Positions 33,057 to 42,000 of a stretch of 46,021 bases of DNA are shown here, in pieces. The stretch lies in the NCBI GenBank assembly GCA_002352105.1, contig DEHV01000039.1:166757-212777 (forward strand), given 5' to 3'. Origin of the DNA: Chitinophagaceae bacterium UBA2791 (GTDB taxonomy: Bacteria > Bacteroidota > Bacteroidia > Chitinophagales > Chitinophagaceae). The notes under the pieces were generated by a model. That model saw only the letters and a program-made list of their open reading frames with translations. It was not told the DNA's origin and made no database searches. The translations under genes were made by a program, and so were the position numbers. Positions within the stretch are counted from its first letter, which is position 1. Every line of letters begins with the position of its first letter.

Positions 33057-34031
33057 TTACCTGTTATCCAATAATATCCCGGCCTGTCCCCTGATCAGGG
33101 CGTCGTCTGCATTAATATAATACGTATCAGCAGATCGCCCCAGGTATTCTAACGCCTTCTCATATTGGCTTTTCAGCGCCTTATTACATACCAGTATTAT
33201 AGCATGTTGCGTGGAATGAACGCCCCTCAGTTCCGATCCTATCAGCAAACCGCTGAGATAATGATAGTTTTTGGTTGGGGAAACGCCGCCCAGCAATTGA
33301 TTACCGCGAACATAAAAAGCCAGGTTCAGGATATTGGCCACGGCCGCATCCCTTACTCCTCTTCCAAAATAGATATCGTTTTCCGGCTGGGCGCCCCATT
33401 CATTTTTTTGTACAGATCCGGACAAGATGCTTTTATTGCTCAACAGATCAAAAAACTCGCCCGTCATATAAGTATGAAAATTCCACGCCGTTCCGTTTTG
33501 TACTGAGATATGTTTTGAGTGCGTTCCCGGAAAAATATACAGCGCCTCGTCCCATTGCCGGCCATCGGCGGCATTCATCAAACCGCATCCCTCCAGCATG
33601 GTCTCTTCCCCGCGCAATACGTCTATTCCGGTCCTTAGCCCCGCGATCACGATCATTTTATGAGAGAAATCGCCGGACGGCGCAATGATCCGCCTTTCCA
33701 ATTCATTATTCCCAATAACATAAGGCAGCTCTTTATAAGGGATATCCATCATGCCGATACTGGAGGAAGCCATACCCGATAAAACCATCGTGACGCCGGC
33801 CAGGGAAAATCCGCATTTTTTTTCCATCTCCCCAACCTGCTCCCCCAGGTATTGCCGGTAAAAGGAGAGCCGGTCTTTTTCAGGACCGCCGGTTTTGATC
33901 CATTCGTTATGTAAAGCTGCAATGCCAAGCGCGCCGGTTATTTCAGCAAGAACAGTAATGTTTTCCGCATTTACCAATCGCAACCTGAAAGACGAAGTTC
34001 CCCAATCGCAGCTTAAAAATGTATTCATCAA
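33057..34031 (-). CDS. dgoK: 2-dehydro-3-deoxygalactonokinase
   Basis: DgoK phosphorylates 2-keto-3-deoxy-D-galactonate to the 6-phosphate with ATP, in the cytoplasm. The 324 residues match the DgoK family in length and begin LSCDWGTSSFRLRLV, the ASKHA-type phosphate-binding segment. Other landmarks are VLSGMASSSIGMMDIPY (about 83-99), GLRTGIDVLRGEETMLEG (about 131-148), YIFPGTHSKHISV (about 165-177) and LLIGSELRG. It is third in the order aldolase-dehydratase-kinase-Nif3-like, 81 bp after the dehydratase gene. It supplies the substrate of the aldolase encoded by the first gene. Confidence 0.93.
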   Translation of the reverse strand: MMNTFLSCDWGTSSFRLRLVNAENITVLAEITGALGIAALHNEWIKTGGPEKDRLSFYRQYLGEQVGEMEKKCGFSLAGVTMVLSGMASSSIGMMDIPYKELPYVIGNNELERRIIAPSGDFSHKMIVIAGLRTGIDVLRGEETMLEGCGLMNAADGRQWDEALYIFPGTHSKHISVQNGTAWNFHTYMTGEFFDLLSNKSILSGSVQKNEWGAQPENDIYFGRGVRDAAVANILNLAFYVRGNQLLGGVSPTKNYHYLSGLLIGSELRGVHSTQHAIILVCNKALKSQYEKALEYLGRSADTYYINADDALIRGQAGILLDNR

Positions 34032-34112
34032 TTATAACTCTGTTTACGTATATATCGGACTGCAGATCCCGGCGCCCGCTCCTGCGCAACTGATCTGGCA
34101 GCATGAGGCGCT

Positions 34113-35261
34113 CTACCATTCTGCTACGCTTCCATCCTCATGCCGCCATACCGGGTTTCTCCAGTTATGGCCGATGGCGGCCATCTTCCGCACATGGTCT
34201 TCATTGATCCCGATGCCCAGTCCCGGTCCGCCGGGTATTTTTACAAATCCGTTTTCATAATCAAATACGGAAGCATCGGCAAGATAATCCAGCAGATCGC
34301 TGCCGGCATTATAGTGGATGCCCAGGCTTTGTTCCTGGATAAAAACATTGTGACAGGTCGCGTCGACCTGGAGACAGGCCGCAAGGGCGATGGGTCCCAG
34401 CGGACAATGAGGCGCCGCCGCCACATCAAACGCTTCCGCCATGGAGATGATCTTCTTGCATTCCGTAATGCCTCCCGCATGCGAAAGATCGGGTTGAATA
34501 ATATCTACATATCCCTCTTTGAGCAGGTTCTTAAATTCCCAGCGGCTAAACATCCGCTCTCCCGTAGCGATAGGAATAGCGGTCAGTTGCGCCAACTCTT
34601 TCAACGCCTCGTTGTTTTCCGGCAGTACCGGCTCTTCGATAAACATCGGATGAAAGCTTTCCAGTTCCCTGGCCAGGACCTTGGCCATAGGTTTATGCAG
34701 GCGGCCATGGAAATCGATCCCTATGCCAAAAGCAGGACCGCCGGCTTCCCTCACCGCAGCTACTCTATTCAGGACAAGATCTATTTTTTCATGCGTATCA
34801 ATATACTGCATTTCTTCCGAAGCATTCATCTTAATGGCGGTAAATCCATTGGCAATGGCTTCCCTGGCAGCCTTCCCCACATCGTCGGGCCTGTCGCCGC
34901 CGATCCACGAATAGATCTTCACCTTATCCCTCGCCTTGCCGCCCATGAGTTGGTAGACCGGAGCCTGGTAAAATTTTCCCTTTATATCCCAAAGGGCCTG
35001 GTCGATCCCTGCAATAGCGCTCATCAATATGGGACCTCCCCGGTAGAAGCCGCCCCTATACATAGTATTCCAGTGGTCTTCTATATTCATGGGATCCTTT
35101 CCGACCAGGTATTCCATCAATTCTTCTACGGCGGCTTTAACGGTAGCCGCCCGGCCTTCTATTACCGGTTCTCCCCATCCTGCCAATCCCTCGTCGGTAG
35201 TTATCTTTATAAATAACCAACGCGGAGGGACCTGAAAAAGTTCATAGCTTGCTATTTTCAT
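34113..35261 (-). CDS. dgoD: D-galactonate dehydratase
   Basis: This Mg-dependent enolase-superfamily enzyme converts D-galactonate to 2-keto-3-deoxygalactonate. The 382 residues equal the E. coli enzyme exactly in length, and every active-site residue sits at the same number: D183 and H185 (GIDFHGRLH), E209 (FIEEP), E235 (ATGERMF), H285 (APHCPLGP) and E310 (FIQEQSLGIHY). The capping domain (1-115) starts with MKIASYELFQVPPRWLFIKI. Because the acid-sugar dehydratase subgroup is crowded, galactonate specificity rests on this residue match plus the neighbouring DgoK and aldolase, which together make a strong case. It lies 37 bp downstream of the aldolase gene. Confidence 0.95.
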   Translation of the reverse strand: MKIASYELFQVPPRWLFIKITTDEGLAGWGEPVIEGRAATVKAAVEELMEYLVGKDPMNIEDHWNTMYRGGFYRGGPILMSAIAGIDQALWDIKGKFYQAPVYQLMGGKARDKVKIYSWIGGDRPDDVGKAAREAIANGFTAIKMNASEEMQYIDTHEKIDLVLNRVAAVREAGGPAFGIGIDFHGRLHKPMAKVLARELESFHPMFIEEPVLPENNEALKELAQLTAIPIATGERMFSRWEFKNLLKEGYVDIIQPDLSHAGGITECKKIISMAEAFDVAAAPHCPLGPIALAACLQVDATCHNVFIQEQSLGIHYNAGSDLLDYLADASVFDYENGFVKIPGGPGLGIGINEDHVRKMAAIGHNWRNPVWRHEDGSVAEW

Positions 35262-35298
35262 ATGCTTATCCTATTATCGAGGTTTTGCTTATCTCCGT

Positions 35299-35934
35299 TC
35301 ATAAAGAAGGTTGATCGATCTTTTGCAACGCCTCTCTTACATTTTTTTCTATGACCGTCCACTGCCCCTGCGTTATCAGTTCGCGGGTCGCCAGCCAGGA
35401 CCCGCCGACAGCAATCACATTCTTAAGGGAAACAAATTGATGTATGTTCTGAATATTCACGCCGCCCATGGGAATAAAACTCAGGTCCAGTTGCGCATAG
35501 GGCGCCTGAAGCGCCTTCAGGAAGTCGATCCCTCCTACCTGGGCCGCAGGAAAAAGTTTTAAGATACCGTGCCCGGCTTCATAGGCCAGTTCTATTTCAG
35601 AGGGCGTCATCACGCCGGGTATAAAGGGAAAGCCCATACGCTTTGCTTCCCCGGCAATGGCGGGGTTAAAACCCGGGCTCAACCCAAACTGCGCGCCTGC
35701 ATCCACGGCCTGCCGCAACTGGTCTTGCGACAGCAGGGTGCCGGCGCCGATGATCATTTCCGGAAAATGTTTACGGATGGCCGCAATAGCGCCCGCCGCC
35801 GCCGGCGTACGGAAGGCGACCTCCATGATCCGCAATCCCCCTTTTATCACCGCTTCCACCGCAGGCAACGCCTCATTCACCGTGGAAAAGGTGATCGCCG
35901 GCAAGATCTTCTGATGAAAAAAGGAAGAAAGCAT
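35299..35934 (-). CDS. eda: KDPG/KDPGal-type 2-keto-3-deoxy-6-phospho aldolase
   Basis: This is a class I aldolase that splits a 2-keto-3-deoxy-6-phospho sugar acid into pyruvate and glyceraldehyde 3-phosphate. The 211-residue TIM barrel carries Schiff-base lysine K126 in GILKLFPAA, general acid/base E38 with MEVAFRTPAA (37-46), GAGTLL (63-68), SPGFNP (86-91) and the phosphate site MGGVN. By sequence it is Eda-like, with the R-T-P motif, and not E. coli DgoA-like. By context, first in an operon with dgoD and dgoK, its physiological substrate is probably the galactonate-derived isomer; activity on both epimers is possible. A -7 box lies four bases before its ATG. Confidence 0.9.
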   Translation of the reverse strand: MLSSFFHQKILPAITFSTVNEALPAVEAVIKGGLRIMEVAFRTPAAAGAIAAIRKHFPEMIIGAGTLLSQDQLRQAVDAGAQFGLSPGFNPAIAGEAKRMGFPFIPGVMTPSEIELAYEAGHGILKLFPAAQVGGIDFLKALQAPYAQLDLSFIPMGGVNIQNIHQFVSLKNVIAVGGSWLATRELITQGQWTVIEKNVREALQKIDQPSL

Positions 35935-35938
35935 TAGA

Positions 35939-35946
35939 CTAAGATA
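35939..35946 (-). promoter_or_regulatory. -7-like element of the galactonate operon
   Basis: TATCTTAG on the minus strand differs from TAnnTTTG at one base and is four bases (TCTA) from the aldolase ATG. If used, the operon has its own leaderless promoter within the 68 bp after the glucan synthase gene. Read-through from that gene is the alternative, since no terminator hairpin is seen there. Confidence 0.45.
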
Positions 35947-36002
35947 CGTTTAAACCGGCAAGGATGCATTCCCATTGGCTAAACTATCCGTGTTCACATC
36001 AA

Positions 36003-39000
36003 TTACCGGCTTACCGGTATCCATACTTTAACGGCATGTTCTATAAAGTCGTTCGCCAGGCCGATGGACTGCGCCGGCTTTTCCACTCCATCCATTTCGA
36101 TAACCATTGCATCGCCCTTGGCGCCATCCTGGATAAAGGTTATATGATAGCTCGTGTCATGGTATTTATAGCTTAGTTTTACCGTTGTCCATTCGGGAGG
36201 AAGGCAGGGCTCAAATTTCAGTATCTGCGCATGTCTTTTCAGCCCGATAAAGGATTCCAGGATCAGCTGATACATCCATCCCGCAGAACCCGTGTACCAG
36301 GTCCAGCCGCCGCGGCCCGTATGCTGGGCAATAGCATAAACATCGGCGGCAATAACATAGGGTTCCACCTTATAAACAGCGATCGCTTCTGCTGTAATGC
36401 CATGACGGACCGGGTTGATCAGTTTTAACAGCTCCCAGGCGCGCCGGTTGTCGCGCAAGGCCGCAAAAGCCATAACAAGCCAGATCGCCGCATGCGTATA
36501 TTGTCCGCCATTTTCCCTTACGCCGGGCACATACCCTTTGATATATCCCGGATTCAGGGCCGAGTTGTCGAAGGGGGGATCAAAAAGCTGGATCAGTCCC
36601 GGATCTTTCCGGACCAGGCGGCGATAAGCTTCCTCCATGGCCAGTTTTGAACGATTCTTATTGCCGGACCCGGATAAAACAGACCAGCTCTGGGCGATGG
36701 AATCTATCTTACACTCATCATTAGACGAAGACCCAAGCGGGGTCCCATCATCAAAATAAGCGCGCCGGTACCAGGCGCCGTCCCAGGCGTGCTGTTCTAT
36801 GTTTTTTTGCAGCTGCGCCGCCTGCTCCTCGTATCGTTTGACGATCTCTGCGTCGGCGTATATGCGCGCGCCTTCCAGGAATTTCCTGATGGTATCATAC
36901 AAAAAGAAGCCCAGCCATACGCTTTCTCCCCGGCCCTTTTCGCCTACCTTATCCATGCCGTCGTTCCAGTCGCCCGAACCCATCAGCGGCAGGCCGTGCC
37001 TGCCGAACTTCAGCCCATAATCAATCGCTTTCAAACAATGCGCATATAAACTTTCGGAAAGGTTGGAACGAATAGGCAGATCATAATAGGATTCCTCCCC
37101 ATAGTTCAAAGCGCGGCCTTCCAGGTATTCCAGCTGTTCGTCGAGGATACCGATATCGCCTGTCGTGGTAAGATAACGGCCAACCGCATAGGGCAGCCAA
37201 AGATAATCGTCCGAACAACGGGTGCGAACGCCTCTTCCGCCGGGGGGATGCCACCAGTGCTGCACATCGCCTTCTTTAAACTGGCGGCTGGCGCAGCGCA
37301 GTATCTGCTCCCTTGCCATCTCGGGTTTGGTATGCATCAGGGAGATCGAGTCCTGCAATTGATCCCGGAATCCATAAGCGCCTCCGGATTGATAAAACCC
37401 GCTCCTGGCCCACAGTCTGCAAGCCAGCGTTTGATAGTTAAGCCATCCGTTGGCCAGGATATTCAACGGCGCGTCAGGCGTTTCTATCTGCACCGACCCC
37501 AGCGTCCGCGCCCAGTATTCCTTAACCTTTTCCAGCGACTCGCGGGCAACGGCGGCGCCCCGGGAACGGCGCGCGATATTGCCGGCATCCGCGGCATTCA
37601 CGCCGGCGCCTAAACGAAATACGATTTCCCTTTCCTCACCGTCCTGCAACTCCAGGGCCGCCTGCGCAACGGCGCAGGGGTCGAGGGCGGCGCCGGTCTT
37701 ACCCGAGAGTTTTGACCGTCGCATGGCTTCGGGGTTTCTCAGGGTCCGGTTGCGGCCGATAAATTCTTCGCGGTCGGCGGTAATCGCTTTTGCTGCATCG
37801 TCCACATCGAAAAAAGCAACCCTTCCTCCGAATTCCGTATTGTATTGATTGCTGGCCAGGATCGCGCCGCTCGCCATATCCAGCTCAGTAATGACATGCA
37901 TCATCGTCCGGGAGCGGCGATCGCCGAGTATCCATTCAACATAGCCTGTAACCGTCAACCTCCTGCGGCGCCCCGACCGGTTGGTCAGTTTTATTACGGT
38001 GAACTTAACAGGCGATGCGATGTCGACATATACCGTCATCTCCGAAACGATCCCGTCTTCGATATGCTCAAAACGGCTGTACCCGAATCCATGCCGGGTA
38101 ATATAGGGAGATCTTCCGCGGCAGGGCAGCGGGGACGGCGACCAGTAATACCCGCTCTCCTCGTCGCGCAGATAAAACGCTTCTCCCGAAGTATCTGAGA
38201 CCGGATCGTTATTCCAGGGCGTTAGCCGGAGCTCATGCGCATTCTCCACCCAGGTATAGGCCTGCCCGCTTTCGGAGATGACAGAGCCGAAACCGGGGTT
38301 TGCCAGCACGTTCACCCAGGGCGCCGGCGATGATTGCCCGCCGGTAGTGATGATCACATATTCTTTTCCGTCGGGGGAGAAGCCGCCGATACCGTTAAAA
38401 AAAAGAAGCCCTTCCGGAAGCGGCAAGGATGTTTCCTGAACGGGATATGATCTCGCAGCGGCGAACGCATGGATCATTCCTTTCAGGCGGGCCCGGCGGT
38501 TCAGCTGCCCTTCCAGCGTACCCAGTTTATCAGAAATAATAATACGGGCTACGGACTGAAACAATATCCTGTCCTCATTGGATATCTGGTCTGCCGACCG
38601 GATAAAGATCCCGCCCGGTCTCTCCTGGACATCCGCATGAACGGAAGGCGCGATCAATGCCAGTATTTCGTTCTGAAGCGTATGGCGATAGCCCCCGGAA
38701 TCTTCATTCCAGATCACCAGGTCCACGATCAATCCTTTCAGACGCCAATACGCATGCGCCAACGTCATCTGTTTCACCAATGCGATGTTGGCGCTATCTT
38801 CTATCTGCAGCAAAACGATCGGAAGATCGCCGGATACGGAGTAACTCCATAACCCCGATTGCCCGCGATGATTTTTGATCAGCGTTCCTGCGTCGGCGCG
38901 CATGGCGGCATTGGGGAAGATGACCGAGCTGGCCAGCTTGCCGTACAGCTGGGCGTCCGCTTCTGTCGCGTTGATCTGTCTTAGCACCACCTGGGCATGC

Positions 39001-42000
39001 GTCCATGCCAGCTCAAATGCGCGGTCGGCCATACGTCCGTCCTGGTATTTATCTATCAGTCCCATACACAACTCGCGCGTGGGGCCTATTCCATATGCCA
39101 GATCGACAACCGCCGACTGCTGCGGCTCCAGCGTAATACGGTAACGGATAGACGCAATAGGATCCAGCACGGACCCGCTGCTCCCGGAGAGCTTTCCCGC
39201 CTGTTTTATCGCCGCCGGATCCGCAATGCTATTTCCTCTTCCGATAAAACGCGACCGGTCTGTTTCATAGGAAATTTCTTCAACAGCCGCTCCATGCGCT
39301 TTCATCAGGTGAAACATCCAGGGCGTCTGTTCCTCCGCGGAGCGGGGCCTGCGCGTGCAAAGGATGGCATGCCGCAGCGGAAGGGTCTCCGTCTCCACAA
39401 AAAGATTGCTAAAAGCGGGATGCGCCATATCTGCCGCCGGGTGGGCAAGGACAACCTCGGCATAGCTGGTGAGTTCGATCACCCGTCGCTTACGCGAACG
39501 ATTATCAATGGTCACCCTGCGCATTTCCACGTCGTCTTCCGGGGATACGACAATTTCCAAATGGGTTTCTATATTGTTGTCGCGCCGGCGGAACTCGGCC
39601 CGGCCCTGGGAAAAGATCACTTCATAATAATCCGTTTGTTTTTGCGACGGCTGATAGCCCGCCGACCAGAACTGGTCGCTGTCAACATCCCTGAGAAAAC
39701 AAAATGTACCCCAGTTATCAGAAACGCCATCTTCCCTCCAACGCGTAATGTCCACATCTCTCCACCGGCTGTAGCCGCCGCCGGCATTGGTAACCATCAC
39801 ATGGTATCTTCCGTTCGACAGCAAATGCACTTCAGGCATGGGCGTATTCGGCGTGTGGATCACGCGCATATGCGCATCCTCCGATACCGGGCCGATCTCC
39901 GCAATATGAACGGAAGGAGCGTAAATAGTGGTTACCCGGGGGATCTTCTCCTGGAGCAATAAAAGAGTAGCCCTGAATTGCGGCTCCGCCTCGAATCTTC
40001 TCTGCATAGGCTTATCCAGCAACAGGTAAGCGAGCGATAGAAAACTCATTCCCTGGTGATGCGCCATAAAGGAGCGGACCACCGCTTCGGATTGTCCGCG
40101 AGGCAGGCGGGCCGGGGTATAATCTATCGCTTCAAAGAATCCATATCGTCCTTCGTATCCCTGCCTGGAAAGCTCCTGCAGGTTTTCGCAGGCTTTCTCC
40201 GGGTTCACCATCAGCGCCATCGCAGAAGCGTAGGGAGCTATGACCATATCCTCTCCCAGCCCGCGTTTCAATCCTAATCCCGGAACGCCGAAAGCGCGAT
40301 ACTGGTAGTTAAGCTGGGCGTCCACCAGGTTGTATCCCGATTCCGAAACGCCCCAGAACACTCCCCGTTTTTTTCCATATTCTATTTGCCGCTCCACGAC
40401 CGAATGAAGCGTCTGATCCAGCAAGGTATTGCTGTATGTAGGCATCACCAGCAGCGGCATCAGGTATTCAAACATGGATCCGCTCCAGGAAAGCAGCAAC
40501 GGAGAAACGCCGGGGCCGGTCAGCTGACGACCTAAAGCAAACCAGCTTTCCTGTTTTATCTTCCCCTGCGCTATGGCAACGAATACGCCTAAGCGCGCTT
40601 CGGAGCCCAGCAGGTCGTAAAACCCGAGATCCCTTCTGTGCTCTTCCACATTATACCCTATGGCCAGCAGGTGCTGCGAGCGGTCGAGAAGAAAATCATA
40701 ATCCATATCAGAGAACTCATCGCATTGCCGGGCAAGGTTTTCGATGATCAGTATCTTTTCTTTGGCTCCGGCGGCGGCCCTGGTAACCGCCAGGCGGAAG
40801 GCGTTAAGCCATTCTTTTTCCGCAGGGTCGCGTTCTTCGCTAAGATAACGATCGATCGCCGGCGTCAATGCCAAATCAACCCTGGTCAATTCAGCAAGGG
40901 TAGGAATATTATGAAGGGAAGAAAGCAGGCTATCGAATGCGGGAGGAGCCTGCTTTAGCTTCAGCCAGCCGGCATGCATCAGCAGTTCGTGTTCGGCGCT
41001 ACGGCATTGTTTTACCAGGGCTTCCGCCCACAGGCAGGATTCCGCGTCGGCAGCCAGCCGCTTATCTCCCATTAGCTCCCTGGCTATTTCTTCGGCAAGC
41101 AAAGACAAACGGCTAAGCGCATCCTTTACGCCCGAAAGCGTTCGCGGGGGCAATGCACAGGCTGGTTCCAGCGCCTCCTTAAACGGCTTCAGCAAGGAAA
41201 GCTCCTTCGTTTTTTCCCCGGTTTCCTGCTTTATTTTTTCCTCCGTAACGCATAGGGTATCGCGTATCCCCTCAAACAGCCGGCGACCCGTTATTTGCTG
41301 ATTGATCAATTCCAGCAGGCCCTGCCTGAGGGTAAGCAGGCAACCCGCCAGGTTGCCGCTATCCACCGTGGAAACATACCGGGGAAACAACGCTTCCAGG
41401 GATATCGTATCGTACCAATTGTAAAAATGCCCGCGATACCGCTCCATCGCCTGCAGGGTGTTGAATGTATAAAAACAACGTTCGACCATCTGGTCCGACG
41501 TGATGTACCCAAAATCGCAGGCAGAAAGATTTGAGAGCAGGGAGAGCCCGATATTGGTGGGCGAGGTCCTGTGCGCAGTCCGCTCCACGGGGTTTTGCTG
41601 ATAGTTATCGGGCGGCAGCCAATGATCTTCCTTGCCCACAAAATGCTCAAAGAAAAACCATGTCTTTCTCGCCAGCTTTCGCAGGAAAAGCGTTTGCTGC
41701 GGGGTGATATCGGCTTTCCGGCCGGCCATCGGTATGCTTACGCGCCAGGCAATAAGCGGGGCGGCCAGCCACAGCACGAGCAGGGGACCGGCGACCAGTA
41801 ATCTAAACGGAAGAAACATCGCCAGGAAAACAAATACGATCAGGGCAAGAACAGGCGCCGCCCACATGGCGAGATAGGTCCGGGCAATGCCCCGGTTTTT
41901 TTTTGATGCGTTTCCCGAGGAAGGGTTCCAGTCCAACAAGTTTCTCCTGGTAATAAACAGGCGCCAATTGGCGACCGCGATAGCTTGCGCGCTGGTATAT

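Noticed and set aside
34140..35216. 358-codon frame antisense to dgoD
   Set aside because: The sense strand has every DgoD active-site residue; the antisense product shows no motif.
38997..39962. Long frames antisense to the glucan synthase gene
   Set aside because: Expected shadows in a long gene of biased codon use; no domain recognised.
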